In this document: piece by piece, positions 24,521-32,995 of the stretch | Numbering within the stretch: the stretch's first letter is position 1 | Layout: every line of letters begins with the position of its first letter | Assembly: GCA_035762665.1 (NCBI GenBank) | Contig: DASTNZ010000144.1 | Coordinates: 82,137-146,136, forward strand | Source: JASLBX01 sp035762665 | GTDB lineage: Bacteria; Actinomycetota; Actinomycetes; Jiangellales; Jiangellaceae | Length of the DNA: 64,000 nucleotides | Direction: 5' to 3' | Program-made: the position numbers and the translations under genes | The notes under the pieces: model-generated | Told to the model about the DNA's origin: nothing | The model's database searches: none | The model's input: only the letters and a program-made list of their open reading frames with translations

Positions 24521-25699
24521 TTAGGTGCACCGGCCGGTCGAGACCGGTGAGCCGGCGGTTTCGGCCTGTTCAATCGCTTCGCTGATCTCACTGAGCGACA
24601 GGGCATAGCCGGTATCGGGATCGGTGAGCGATGCCGCGAAGATCATGCCGTAGACCGCCCCCTCATCGGAGATCAGCGGGCCGCCGGAATTGCCCGGTTG
24701 AACACTGCCGCGCATTGATATCACTTCTCGGGTGACCGGCACATCACCGTAGATGTCCCGCCCCATCAGCGCATGCTCGCCGCGCACCCGGACCGGCTCG
24801 ACCGACAACGGGCCATTGTTCGGATAACCGACCACTGCCGCGTCGTCGCCAGAGCGGACGCCGTCGTCCAATTCGAGTACCGGACGGTCTAGGCCAGGCA
24901 CAGCGAGCACGGCGACGTCGGTCTCGGGGTCGAACAGCACGACCTCGGCGTCCAACGGATCGCCATCGGGGATGCCGATGCGGGGCGACATCACGCCGGC
25001 TACGACGTGAGCATTGGTCATAACTCGCTCGGCGCCGACGACGAACGCTGTCCCCTCGATGACCCGGTTGCAGTCCGGCGCGCGGCCGACCACCTTGACC
25101 ACGCTCTGTGCCGCCTGACGGATCTCGGGATCACGGCCGAGCGCACCGGACGGCGGATCAACTTCCAGAATCGGCTCGGGCACCCACGGCGCCACTACCT
25201 CTGGGAAGCGCCCCGCCGCCACGACCGACTGGAACGCCTGCCGAATGCTGTCCGGCGAGACCGGCACCACGTCGTCGACGGCGCGCAGGATCCGCGACTC
25301 GCGGACAGCGGCGGACGCGTGGGGAATCGCCGAGGTGGAGATGGCCAGCCCGACCGCCCAGGTCGCTAGCAGCAAGCCGACGACACCCAGCACCGCGCCA
25401 CCCAGCGCGTCCACGTTTCGCGCAGGGTCCGACGTCACCTGGGCCCGCATCCAAGTGCCGAGCCAAGCCAGCAAGCCTTGCCCGATCGATGCCACGGCCA
25501 GCACCAGGAGCACTGCAAGCACGGCCACCCCTAGGCCGGGGCTGAGCCCGCCGAGTAGCACCGGGGCCAGCAGCAATCCCCCGACCGCGCCGCCGACGAA
25601 TCCAACGAACGAGAGTAGGCCGACGAGGAACCCGCGGCTCCACCCCGTGTACGCCACCACGATGAGCAGCAGGATGATCAGCCAGTCCACCAGATTCAT
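24521..25699 (-). CDS. marP: MarP-family periplasmic serine protease
   Basis: The protein has 392 residues. Four helices of a CvpA-like domain (about 4-120) anchor a trypsin-like domain. The catalytic triad is visible: H231 (TNAHVV), D261 (ETDVAVL) and S338 (QPGNSGGPL). C210 and C391 match the activating disulfide of M. tuberculosis MarP (Rv3671c) in position. MarP supports acid and oxidative stress resistance by processing cell-envelope targets. It overlaps the upstream NUDIX gene by ATGA, as in the Rv3672c-Rv3671c pair. Confidence 0.92.
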   Translation of the reverse strand: MNLVDWLIILLLIVVAYTGWSRGFLVGLLSFVGFVGGAVGGLLLAPVLLGGLSPGLGVAVLAVLLVLAVASIGQGLLAWLGTWMRAQVTSDPARNVDALGGAVLGVVGLLLATWAVGLAISTSAIPHASAAVRESRILRAVDDVVPVSPDSIRQAFQSVVAAGRFPEVVAPWVPEPILEVDPPSGALGRDPEIRQAAQSVVKVVGRAPDCNRVIEGTAFVVGAERVMTNAHVVAGVMSPRIGIPDGDPLDAEVVLFDPETDVAVLAVPGLDRPVLELDDGVRSGDDAAVVGYPNNGPLSVEPVRVRGEHALMGRDIYGDVPVTREVISMRGSVQPGNSGGPLISDEGAVYGMIFAASLTDPDTGYALSLSEISEAIEQAETAGSPVSTGRCT

Positions 25700-26340
25700 C
25701 GGAGCCGGACCCCTGACGGCATCGGTTCCACCCGGCTACTGTCCCAGGGCTTGGCCAAGCCGGCAGCATCAAGCAGCGCAGCCAGAATGCCCGCAGTGAA
25801 GCCCCACACGATTAGCCCCTTGACCGCGAACGCCGGGCCGATGTAACCGCTGGGGTGCCGGACGCGCAGCCGGTTGGCCGGATCGACGAGATCGGCGAGC
25901 GCGACCCGGTGCACCGACGCGACCTCCTCGGGATCCATGACACCTACGGCTGACGGCTCGCGCCACCAGGCGAGTACAGGAGTGACAACGTACCCGCTCG
26001 GCGGAAGCCACAGCGGCGCCATCACCTCCAGGACCTCGACGCCAGACGTGTCGAGGCCCGTCTCCTCCGCCGCTTCGCGGAGGGCTGCGGCGACCGGCCC
26101 GTCATCGTCAGGGTCGACTGCCCCGCCGGGAAACGCCGGCTGGCCGGCGTGGCTCCGCAGGGTATGAGCCCGCTCAATCAGCAGGACGTCCGGCCCGGTG
26201 ATCTCGGACTCCCCGAACAGCATCAGCACCGCTGACTCGCGACCGTCGACCCCATCTGGACGGGTGTGCCGCGACAATGCTCCGGCGCCGGCCTGGCGCG
26301 CAGCATCCACCAGTGGCCGCAGCCAGTCAGGTGGAATCAC
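25696..26340 (-). CDS. NUDIX hydrolase, CoA pyrophosphatase-like
   Basis: This 214-residue protein has an intact NUDIX box, GGAVDPDDDGPVAAALREAAEETGL (G..GGx-E-REAAEETGL spacing kept), preceded by RAHTLRSHAGQPAFPGG, the NudL/CoA-pyrophosphatase variant. It would cleave CoA or acyl-CoA to 3'-phospho-AMP and phosphopantetheine. It lies between nth and marP with 4-nt overlaps at both ends, so nth-nudL-marP is one operon. Confidence 0.88.
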   Translation of the reverse strand: MIPPDWLRPLVDAARQAGAGALSRHTRPDGVDGRESAVLMLFGESEITGPDVLLIERAHTLRSHAGQPAFPGGAVDPDDDGPVAAALREAAEETGLDTSGVEVLEVMAPLWLPPSGYVVTPVLAWWREPSAVGVMDPEEVASVHRVALADLVDPANRLRVRHPSGYIGPAFAVKGLIVWGFTAGILAALLDAAGLAKPWDSSRVEPMPSGVRLR

Positions 26341-27041
26341 AGGCCCTCCTTGACCAGCTTGGCCGCGACCATGGGGTCGGTCGGGCCCTCACCGTACGAG
26401 GGACACCATCGGGCCAGTGCACAGGCGCCACAGGCCGGACGCTGGGAATGACAGCGGCGCCGCCCGTGCCAGATCATCCGGTGCGACAGGATCGTCCATT
26501 CCTTCTTCGGGATCAGCGCGCCCACCTCAGCCTCGACCTTGTCGGCATCGGTTTGACTCGTCCAGCCGAACCGCCTGGCCAGGCGCCCAAAGTGAGTGTC
26601 GACGGTAATTCCGGGAACCCCGAAGGCGTTTCCGAGCACGACGTTCGCCGTCTTCCGGCCGACGCCCGGCAGCGTGACCAGGTCCTTCATCCGCCCCGGG
26701 ACCTCGCCACGGAACCGTTCGTCGATCGCCTTGGCCAAGCCGATGATCGACTTGGTCTTCGCCCGAAAGAACCCGAGCGACTGGATGATCGCCTCGACGT
26801 CCTGCGGATCGGCAGCGGCGAGGTCGGAGGGAGTCGGGTACTTGGCGAACAGAGCCGGGGTTGTCGCATTGACCCGGACATCCGTGGTCTGTGCTGAAAG
26901 TACGGTCGCTACGAGGAGTTCGTATGGCGAGGTGAAGTCCAACTCGCAATGTGCGTCGGGATACATCTCGGCCAGTTCACGGTTCATCCGCCGGGCGCGG
27001 CGGACGAGGGCCAGTCGAGATTCGGAGAGGTTCTGCGACAC
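26337..27041 (-). CDS. nth: Endonuclease III
   Basis: This 234-residue base-excision repair DNA glycosylase/AP lyase carries the helix-hairpin-helix LPGVGRKTANVVL with the catalytic Lys, the catalytic Asp in VDTHFGRL, and the 4Fe-4S cluster Cys spacing C-x6-C-x2-C-x5-C (CHSQRPACGACALARWC). It removes oxidised pyrimidines. The GTG start at 27041 has TAGGCT 6 nt upstream and no Shine-Dalgarno. It is divergent from crp, as in mycobacteria. Confidence 0.95.
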   Translation of the reverse strand: MSQNLSESRLALVRRARRMNRELAEMYPDAHCELDFTSPYELLVATVLSAQTTDVRVNATTPALFAKYPTPSDLAAADPQDVEAIIQSLGFFRAKTKSIIGLAKAIDERFRGEVPGRMKDLVTLPGVGRKTANVVLGNAFGVPGITVDTHFGRLARRFGWTSQTDADKVEAEVGALIPKKEWTILSHRMIWHGRRRCHSQRPACGACALARWCPSYGEGPTDPMVAAKLVKEGL

Positions 27042-27047
27042 CTGCTA

Positions 27048-27053
27048 AGCCTA
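27048..27053 (-). promoter_or_regulatory. -10 element for leaderless nth-nudL-marP operon
   Basis: TAGGCT on the minus strand, 6 nt, then GTG 27041; no Shine-Dalgarno. Confidence 0.5.
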
Positions 27054-27105
27054 CGGTTTGGACGGTCAGCTGAGTATGCGTCCCACTACCCTGAGCCGGT
27101 GGCGA

Positions 27106-27126
27106 TGTGATCTGCGACACTAGGCT
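27106..27126 (+). promoter_or_regulatory. crp promoter -10 with partial CRP site
   Basis: TAGGCT (27121-27126) is a good -10 some 29 nt before the crp start codon. Immediately upstream, TGTGA-N6-ACAC (27106-27120) partly matches the TGTGA-N6-TCACA CRP consensus. If bound, it would block the promoter, giving negative autoregulation. The right half-site match is imperfect. Confidence 0.35.
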
Positions 27127-27155
27127 GGCATTGGATCCCGCGGAGGAGGCCAAGC

Positions 27156-27830
27156 GTGAACGACGTGCTGAGGAGCGCGCTGCTATTTCGCGAGCTCGAC
27201 GACGAAGCCGCTTCGGCGCTGCGCGCGTCCATGGTCGAGGTCAAGCTGGCGCGCGGTGAGGTGCTCTTCCACGAGGGGGACGACGGTGACCGGATCTACG
27301 TAGTCGCCAGCGGCAAGGTGAAGCTGGGACGCACCGCTCCCGACGGGCGCGAGAACCTGCTCGCCGTGCTCGGCCCCGGCCAGATGTTCGGTGAGCTGTC
27401 GCTGTTCGACCCCGGCCCGCGGTCCGCGACCGCGAGCGCGGTGTCCGAGACGATCCTGCTCGGGCTCGGCCACGAGGACCTCCTGCCCTGGTTGACAGGG
27501 CGTCCCGAGGTGGCGCGGAACCTGCTCTCCCAGCTGGCCCAGCGGCTGCGGAGGTCCAACGACACGCTCGCTGATCTCGTGTTCGCCGACGTGCCCGGAC
27601 GGGTGGCCAAGCAGCTGCTCGACCTGTCCGAGCGATTCGGCGTACCGTCCGCCGAGGGCGTACGGGTGATGCACGAGCTAACCCAGGAAGAACTCGCCCA
27701 ACTGGTCGGCGCGTCGCGGGAGACCGTCAACAAGGCGCTGGCCGATTTCGTCAGCCGCAACTGGATCAGGCTCGAGTCGCGATCGGTCGTCCTGCTCGAC
27801 ATCGAGCGGTTGCGCCGCAGGGCTCGCTGA
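27156..27830 (+). CDS. crp: Crp/Fnr-family transcription regulator
   Basis: The protein has 224 residues: an N-terminal cyclic-nucleotide-binding beta-roll (VLFHEGDDGDRIYVVASGKVKLG, GQMFGELSLFDPGPRSATASA phosphate-binding cassette) and a C-terminal winged helix (LTQEELAQLVGASRETVNKAL). This matches the single Crp/GlxR-type global regulator of actinobacteria (Rv3676). It would bind cAMP and control carbon and stress genes, including acs in relatives. Start GTG 27156 follows GGAGGAGG. A family hairpin closes the gene at 27876. Confidence 0.92.
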   Translation: MNDVLRSALLFRELDDEAASALRASMVEVKLARGEVLFHEGDDGDRIYVVASGKVKLGRTAPDGRENLLAVLGPGQMFGELSLFDPGPRSATASAVSETILLGLGHEDLLPWLTGRPEVARNLLSQLAQRLRRSNDTLADLVFADVPGRVAKQLLDLSERFGVPSAEGVRVMHELTQEELAQLVGASRETVNKALADFVSRNWIRLESRSVVLLDIERLRRRAR

Positions 27831-27857
27831 CCAGCCCTACCCACTCCCATCGTCCGA

Positions 27858-28091
27858 TCACGTTGGCAGGCAACGCAACGTACCTACATGCATGCGTGCC
27901 TGTAGGTACGTCGGTATCTCTCTGGTGGGCGGCCCCACGCGATTGGGGACGGAAATAACTACGTCGCCTGCGCAGGCTGGACAGGTCGTGCCGAACAACC
28001 GCCACAGCGTGCCGAACGCGAAACCCTGGTCGGTGCTGCCCGGCATGAGTGCGAGGAACAGCGGGAACGCAATGGCGATAAGGGCGGCCAA
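27858..28091 (-). CDS. Doubtful small membrane protein with CPAC motif
   Basis: A possible 77-residue product from TTG 28091: one hydrophobic helix (AALIAIAFPLFLALM), then FGTLWRLFGTTCPACAGDVV. The CxxC after a helix recalls DUF2752-type or zinc-ribbon proteins. The open frame extends upstream without any normal start codon (RRYCCRRLRLARNLT), and its last third is encoded by the 27876 hairpin. It could be a real small gene, a remnant or chance. The rest of 27914-28190 shows nothing else. Confidence 0.25.
   Translation of the reverse strand: MAALIAIAFPLFLALMPGSTDQGFAFGTLWRLFGTTCPACAGDVVISVPNRVGPPTREIPTYLQARMHVGTLRCLPT
27876..27913. terminator. crp 3' hairpin, member of the 38-nt family
   Basis: CAACGTACCTACA, 12-nt loop, TGTAGGTACGTCG. 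Twelve of 13 positions pair (one A-C mismatch). It starts 46 nt after the crp stop and has the same 13-12-13 geometry as 13645-13682 and 34732-34769. Confidence 0.65.
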
Positions 28092-28190
28092 CGTCAGGTT
28101 CCGGGCCAGCCTGAGCCTTCGGCAGCAGTATCGCCGCCAGCGCGACCTCGAGAAGGCTTGCCCGCGCCAACATTCCGTGACGGCTGGCGG

Positions 28191-28838
28191 CTACGACGGC
28201 GAGGGCCCGCCAGAGCCCTCATCGTCAGCGCAGCGGGCGAGCGCCCAATCGGCAATGGCTTGAGCGCTCTGCTCCACGGTGGCGTTCGTGGTGTCCAGCA
28301 AGGTCATCGGAGGATCAGTTGTCGCGGCGTTTGCGATGATCCACCGGTTGAACCGCACCATATCGGCCACTCGATCGTCGTCCTGCCAGCCCCGCCACGC
28401 GGGTCGCGCGGCCAGCCGTTTCCGTAGCACATCGTCGTCCGCGACAAGTGCCAGGTAGTGAGTCTGGCCGAGGAGTGTCCGCTCGGGGCGGAACTCCATT
28501 TCCGGCGGCGCGACCGTCCCGCACAGCAGCGACGGCCGGCCGCTCTGGTTCAGCATCGCCACCATTCGCAGCCATGTCCGCCGGAACGGGCCGTAGTCGT
28601 CGGTAGGGTCTTGGAGCGCACCAACCCAGAGGACGTCCTGCTCGAGAACGACGACGCGCGCACTCAGCAACGGCGCGAGCCGGTGAGCCATACTCGACTT
28701 CCCCGCCCCACTCGCCCCGGTGAGGAAGAGCGTAGGTGGCCGCCGAATCGGCTCGCGATGCCTGCACAGTTCGCAGACAAATTCCTGCCCGTCGACCCGT
28801 GGCATGTCTGCCCACTCCCCGCAGGCCACACAGATCAT
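28191..28838 (-). CDS. P-loop nucleotide kinase-like protein with N-terminal zinc ribbon
   Basis: The protein has 215 residues. A four-Cys zinc ribbon opens it (C3-x2-C6 and C22-x2-C25), then Walker A GASGAGKSS at 41-49. LEQDVLWVGALQDP and the DDRVADMVRFNRWI helix resemble shikimate/gluconate-kinase-like AAA proteins. The substrate is unknown; kinase or nucleotide-sensing roles are both possible. It lies 8 nt downstream of a second zinc-ribbon gene, and the two are probably co-transcribed. Confidence 0.75.
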   Translation of the reverse strand: MICVACGEWADMPRVDGQEFVCELCRHREPIRRPPTLFLTGASGAGKSSMAHRLAPLLSARVVVLEQDVLWVGALQDPTDDYGPFRRTWLRMVAMLNQSGRPSLLCGTVAPPEMEFRPERTLLGQTHYLALVADDDVLRKRLAARPAWRGWQDDDRVADMVRFNRWIIANAATTDPPMTLLDTTNATVEQSAQAIADWALARCADDEGSGGPSPS

Positions 28839-28846
28839 TGGGTTGG

Positions 28847-29155
28847 TCAGTCGAACAGCTCTTCGAGGAAGCTGCGCCTCCGCCGCTTGCTGTGGCCGCC
28901 GTACCCCGGCGGCGAGTCGCGGTACGCCGGTGGGGAATCGCGGTAACCCTGCTCACGCGGTTGGCCAGGCCCGTAGCCGGGTTCCGGTTGGTAGGGAGGC
29001 ACGGGTGGCGCGGCGTAATGGCGCCGTTCGGCATCGGCTATCTGCTCGAGCTCTCCCCGATCAAGGAAGATTCCTCGGCAATTCTCACATTGCTCGATGT
29101 GAATCCCGTAACGGTCGACGGTCTGCATCGTGCTCTGACACTTGGGGCAAATCAC
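28847..29155 (-). CDS. zf-TFIIB zinc-ribbon protein
   Basis: The protein has 102 residues. CPKC (3-6) and CENC (23-26) with GIFLDRGELEQI form the zf-TFIIB signature. The rest is a Pro/Tyr/Gly-rich disordered stretch with short repeats (GYRDSPPAYRDSPPGYGG) and a basic end RRRRSFLEELF, typical of this actinobacterial family, whose function is unknown. It precedes the P-loop gene by 8 nt. Confidence 0.85.
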   Translation of the reverse strand: MICPKCQSTMQTVDRYGIHIEQCENCRGIFLDRGELEQIADAERRHYAAPPVPPYQPEPGYGPGQPREQGYRDSPPAYRDSPPGYGGHSKRRRRSFLEELFD

Positions 29156-29197
29156 AACTCGAGGCTATCGCGAGAGGTCGCGCCGTCGCCGGGTCGC

Positions 29198-29950
29198 CTA
29201 GCTCTCGCCGGTCAAGTAGTCCAATTGCGCCCGGACACTCGCCTCCGCCGCGGGCCAGAGCGCGCGGTCGACGTCGGCGTAGACGATCTCGACCACCTGA
29301 AGGGGCGTCGTGGCACCCGCCGCCAGGGCGGCCCGCACCTGATCGAGCCGCTCCGCGCGATGAGCGATGTACTCCGCCGCTGCCGCACCGGCGTTTGGAC
29401 GCAGCGGCCCGTGGCCGGGCAGCACGATCACGTCGCCCAGCAAGCTGAGCCGCCGAAGCGAGTCCAGGTAGGGGCCGAGCTGGCCGTCCGGATACGCCAC
29501 CACCGCCGTCCCCCGGCCGAGGATGGTGTCACCCGTCAGCACTGCCCGCGTCTGCTCATCCGCCACCTCGAAGCAGACGGAGTCCGACGTGTGCCCGGGT
29601 GTATGTAGAACGCGGATTTCCAATCCCGGAACGTCCACCAGCGCGCCGTCCTTGCTGAGCGGATCGGCCTCGATGCACAGCTTCGGATCACGGGCCAGCG
29701 TTGACGCCCGTGTGATCTCGTGGAACCGCCTGGTTGATTCGGCGTGGTCGGGATGCCCGTGGGTAAGCAGGACGGCGATCACCGGCCCCAAAGCAGCCAC
29801 GGACTCCAGGTGTTCGTCCAGCAAAGGGCCTGGGTCGACGACGACGTTGCCGGCGCTGGTTGCCAGGACATAGGTATTGGTGCCCTCTAGTGTCATCGGG
29901 CCTGGATTGCCGGCGCGCACGAGAGTGCACCAGGACGGCAGCGTCGTCAT
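29198..29950 (-). CDS. Metallo-beta-lactamase fold hydrolase (LACTB2-like)
   Basis: This hydrolase has about 250 residues. Metal ligands are clear: LTHGHPDHAES (HxHxDH), HTPGHTSDS, LTGDTILGRG and the final VLPGHGP. The opening LVRAGNPGPMTLEGTNTYVL is the Rv3677c/LACTB2 pattern; LACTB2 proteins are RNA endonucleases or thioesterase-like hydrolases, so the substrate is open. ATG 29950 is chosen over the in-frame ATG 29971 because homology begins right after it. Confidence 0.85.
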   Translation of the reverse strand: MTTLPSWCTLVRAGNPGPMTLEGTNTYVLATSAGNVVVDPGPLLDEHLESVAALGPVIAVLLTHGHPDHAESTRRFHEITRASTLARDPKLCIEADPLSKDGALVDVPGLEIRVLHTPGHTSDSVCFEVADEQTRAVLTGDTILGRGTAVVAYPDGQLGPYLDSLRRLSLLGDVIVLPGHGPLRPNAGAAAAEYIAHRAERLDQVRAALAAGATTPLQVVEIVYADVDRALWPAAEASVRAQLDYLTGES

Positions 29951-29982
29951 GGGCACACCATTGCATGCCACCGTCGATCTAC

Positions 29983-31527
29983 CTATTGCAGCGGTGCCAG
30001 CACGTCCTGAGCTCGGTTCCCGCGCGCTGAGTCGATCTCACCCTCTGAGATCCACTTGTCCAGCTCGTCGGCCAGCTTGCGGGCCTGCTGCATGCGCTGG
30101 CCCGGCGGATCGGTGTCCATTAGCTTGCTCAGTTCCGACGCCAGATTGTCCGCCTTGCTGCCCCACGCCGCCGAATCGCTGCTCACTTCGGCGAACAGCT
30201 CGCTAAGGCGGGCGAGCTCCGGATCTGACGGCCGGCTCTGTTCTTCGAGGATTCCGATCGCTGCATGCCCTAGGTCGGGGTCCAGTTCGCCCTCGGCCGT
30301 CCACTTGCCGACTTCTTCGATCAGCTTCCGTGCCTCGCCATCGTCGGGATTAGCCGAGAGCTCGCGTAGCTTGTCCAGCAGGCTGTCGGTCTTCTCGCCG
30401 GTTTGATCCGCTGCCGCCACGGTAGCGATCAGGCCGTCCAGGTCCGCCGGCTCCCGGTCAGCTTCGTCGCCATCCGGTGGCGGCTCGGTCTCTTGCTCCG
30501 ACCCAGCCGACCCCGCGTCAGCTTCTGCAGCAGGCTGGTTCGCCGTCCCACCGGGGTCGTCGCCGCGGGTCAGGAGGAATACCGCGGCGATTCCGAACAC
30601 GGCCACCGCGAGCAAGCCCACTGCCACTGGTAGCCAACGCCTCCGAACCGGCTGCACCGGCAGCCGCTGTGTCATGCCGGACAGCGTCGCCATGGGCGGG
30701 TCGGCCTCCGCAACGGCAGGCGCGCCCAGCAACGCGGCACGCATCTCGGCTGCCGAACCGAATCGTTCTGCTGGATCCTTGGCCAGGGCACGTTCCGCAA
30801 CGGCCGCGATTCCCTGCGGGACGTCCGGCGCCACATCGCCAAGCGGGCGGATCGGCTCACGCTGGTGCGCCACTGCCACCGCGACCGGAGTATCGGCCAC
30901 GAAGGGCGGCCGCCCGCTAAGGCACTCGTACAGAACGGCGCCGAGCGAGTAGATGTCGCTCGCCGGTGTCGCCCGCTGGCCGGAGACTCGCTCTGGCGCC
31001 AGGTAGCGGGGCGTCCCGAGCAGCTCGTCACCGGTCGTCAGCTGAGTGGAGGAGTCGGCGACCAACGTCGCAACGCCGAAGTCGACTAGCTTCACCCCAC
31101 CGCCGAACGGCAACAGGATGTTTGACGGTTTGACATCCCGGTGCACCAACCCGCGACTGTGAGCTGCCTCCAGCCCGGCGAGGATGCCGGCAATGATCGG
31201 CACCACTTCGTCGACTGTCAGGCGACCGTGCGTCCAGATCCGGTCCGCAAGGTTTTGCCCGTCGAGAAGCTCCATCACGATGAACGGGCGACCGGCGTCC
31301 TCTCCCACGTCGAATATGGCGACGGTGTTGGGATGTTGAAGTCCGGCTGCCACCCGCCCCTCGTGGATGAAGCGCTCGCGACTCACTGGGTCGCGGAGCT
31401 GAGCCACGTGAATGATCTTCACGGCCACCCGGCGACGCAGAACGTGGTCGTACGCGGCATGCACCTCCGCCATGCCGCCTGAGCCCATCAGCTCAGCGAG
31501 CTCGTACCGTTCAGTCAGCATTGTCAT
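29983..31527 (-). CDS. Transmembrane Ser/Thr protein kinase with a two-repeat extracellular domain
   Basis: The protein has 514 residues. The kinase domain (about 8-268) has GSGGMAEV, K37 in AVKI, HRDVKPSN with D131, DFG at 149-151 and an APE-like LAPERVSG activation-segment end. One helix follows (299-319). The external part has no PASTA domain. Instead, after an acidic linker, it shows two related helical repeats (about 378-428 and 457-512) that share KLxEEVGKW-xxEGExD and a following Gly-Asn/His-Ala segment. They resemble FIMAH-type helical modules. It overlaps the NUDIX gene upstream by ATGA. Confidence 0.88.
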   Translation of the reverse strand: MTMLTERYELAELMGSGGMAEVHAAYDHVLRRRVAVKIIHVAQLRDPVSRERFIHEGRVAAGLQHPNTVAIFDVGEDAGRPFIVMELLDGQNLADRIWTHGRLTVDEVVPIIAGILAGLEAAHSRGLVHRDVKPSNILLPFGGGVKLVDFGVATLVADSSTQLTTGDELLGTPRYLAPERVSGQRATPASDIYSLGAVLYECLSGRPPFVADTPVAVAVAHQREPIRPLGDVAPDVPQGIAAVAERALAKDPAERFGSAAEMRAALLGAPAVAEADPPMATLSGMTQRLPVQPVRRRWLPVAVGLLAVAVFGIAAVFLLTRGDDPGGTANQPAAEADAGSAGSEQETEPPPDGDEADREPADLDGLIATVAAADQTGEKTDSLLDKLRELSANPDDGEARKLIEEVGKWTAEGELDPDLGHAAIGILEEQSRPSDPELARLSELFAEVSSDSAAWGSKADNLASELSKLMDTDPPGQRMQQARKLADELDKWISEGEIDSARGNRAQDVLAPLQ

Positions 31528-32366
31528 CGTCGATCGTCACCTGGATACCCGGGATCGCCGGGGAGTAGCACCCGGACGGAGTTCCCATCGTCCACCCACC
31601 CAGGCATGATCGTCTTGATCGTGCGCCGGTCCGCTGCTTCGAGAACGGCGGCGACGGACTCGTACGAAGCCAGCTGCTCGAGGACAGCTCGCGTCGGTGG
31701 CAACATGGCCAGAAGTCCCCTGTCGGCCGCAGCGATCGCGTCAGGCGGGCGGACCCAGGCAGCGTGGTCGGCTTCACCGGACACGTCTCGCGCCCGTTGG
31801 CCGTCCGGAAGTGCGGCCGCGAAGAACCAGGTGTCGTACCGGCGCTCCTCGAACCGTGGCGTGATCCAGTGAGCCCATGGGACGAGAAGATCGCTCCGAA
31901 TGGCTAGACCCCGCCGCTCGAACAGCTCGGAAAGAGCCAGCCGGCGGTCGACAAGAGCCTTGCGGTCATCCTCCCAACCGGCCCTGGTCGGGTCGACATT
32001 CGGCTCGGTCAACAGGACGCCTGCTTCCTCGAACGTCTCCCGGACCGCGGCGCACACGAAACCACGGGCAGCGCCCTGATCAGTGCAGAGCCGAGCCGCC
32101 CACGCGGCCGGGTCAGGGCCGTACCAAGCGATACCGTCGTCGGACACGTCGCGCGGGTCGACGCGACCACCCGGAAAGGCATACATGCCAGCCGCAAACT
32201 CCATGCCGGCATGGCGGCGCAGTACATACGCCTCGAGCCCCACGGGCGCATCCCGCAACATGACCACCGTGGCAGCCGGGCGTGGCTCGACGGGTGTCAA
32301 CCCACCCGCGTTGAATGCCCGCGCCCGATCCGCGAGTGGGGGTGGCAGCCACCTGGGTCCAGGCAA
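31524..32366 (-). CDS. NUDIX hydrolase (NUDT19/RNA-type long form)
   Basis: The protein has 280 residues. The NUDIX box is interrupted: FPGGRVDP is separated from VRETFEEAGVLL by an insert with a DGIAWYGPD stretch, as in long peroxisomal-type NUDT7/19-like enzymes. Residues of the REx2EE motif are intact. The substrate, perhaps an acyl-CoA, is inferred only. It is translationally coupled to the kinase gene. Confidence 0.82.
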   Translation of the reverse strand: MPGPRWLPPPLADRARAFNAGGLTPVEPRPAATVVMLRDAPVGLEAYVLRRHAGMEFAAGMYAFPGGRVDPRDVSDDGIAWYGPDPAAWAARLCTDQGAARGFVCAAVRETFEEAGVLLTEPNVDPTRAGWEDDRKALVDRRLALSELFERRGLAIRSDLLVPWAHWITPRFEERRYDTWFFAAALPDGQRARDVSGEADHAAWVRPPDAIAAADRGLLAMLPPTRAVLEQLASYESVAAVLEAADRRTIKTIMPGWVDDGNSVRVLLPGDPGYPGDDRR

Positions 32367-32371
32367 TCCGC

Positions 32372-32830
32372 TCAGCCGACCTCGACGATCATCTCGACCT
32401 CGACGGGAACGTCCAGCGGCAGCACGGCGACGCCCACTGCGCTGCGCGCGTGCTGCCCTGCGTCGCCGAAAGCCGCGCCGATCAGCTCGCTGGCCCCATT
32501 GATGACCTGCGGCTGACCGGTAAAATCTGGCGCCGAGGCAACGAAGCCCACCACCTTGACGACCTGCTTGACCGCAGACAGCTCACCGACCTCGGCCTTG
32601 ACCGCAGCGATGGCGTTGAGTGCGCACTGGCGGGCACACGCCACCGCCTGCTCCACGGTGACGTCCGCCCCGACCTTCCCGGTGTACATCAATCCGTCGC
32701 CACGCCTGGGCACTTGACCCGAGACGTAGACGTAGGGGCCGGTACGCACGGTAGGGACGTATGCCGCGACCGGGGCGACGACCTCGGGCACGGTCTCACC
32801 CAGCTCGGCGAGCCGCTCTTCGGGCGTCAT
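32372..32830 (-). CDS. RidA-family (YjgF/YER057c) protein
   Basis: The protein has 152 residues. TGPYVYVSGQVP, TVEQAVACARQCALNAIAAVKAEVG and PDFTGQPQVINGASELIGAAFG are the RidA-family blocks, and DVPVEVEMIVEV ends the fold. The catalytic-type Arg of RidA proper (RxRxx near the C-terminus) is not clearly seen, so deaminase activity on 2-aminoacrylate is uncertain. This matches Rv3678c in synteny. ATG 32830 overlaps the DUF4177 stop. Confidence 0.85.
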   Translation of the reverse strand: MTPEERLAELGETVPEVVAPVAAYVPTVRTGPYVYVSGQVPRRGDGLMYTGKVGADVTVEQAVACARQCALNAIAAVKAEVGELSAVKQVVKVVGFVASAPDFTGQPQVINGASELIGAAFGDAGQHARSAVGVAVLPLDVPVEVEMIVEVG

Positions 32831-32988
32831 TCGGATTTCTCCCGCTTGAAATAGGCCACGACGTTCTCCGGGTTGGCCGGGCTCGGCACGATCTGGACGA
32901 GCTCCCAACCGTCCTCGCCCCAGTTGTCGAGAATCTGCTTGGTCGCGTGCACCAGCACCGGTGCGGTCGCGTACTCCCACTTAGCCAT
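32827..32988 (-). CDS. DUF4177 small protein
   Basis: This 53-residue protein has the DUF4177 pattern KWEYATAPVL...ILDNWGEDGWELVQIVPSP. It is a one-domain cytosolic protein of unknown function that is often paired with RidA in actinobacteria. ATG 32988 is chosen: TAGGCT lies 7 nt upstream with no Shine-Dalgarno, a leaderless arrangement. Confidence 0.85.
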   Translation of the reverse strand: MAKWEYATAPVLVHATKQILDNWGEDGWELVQIVPSPANPENVVAYFKREKSE

Positions 32989-32995
32989 GCGGGCG

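Noticed and set aside
27766..28173. Long minus-strand frame overlapping the crp 3' end
   Set aside because: Protein-like only in its first 25 codons (MLARASLLEVALAAILL); the rest is low-complexity Arg/Ala and overlaps crp antisense.
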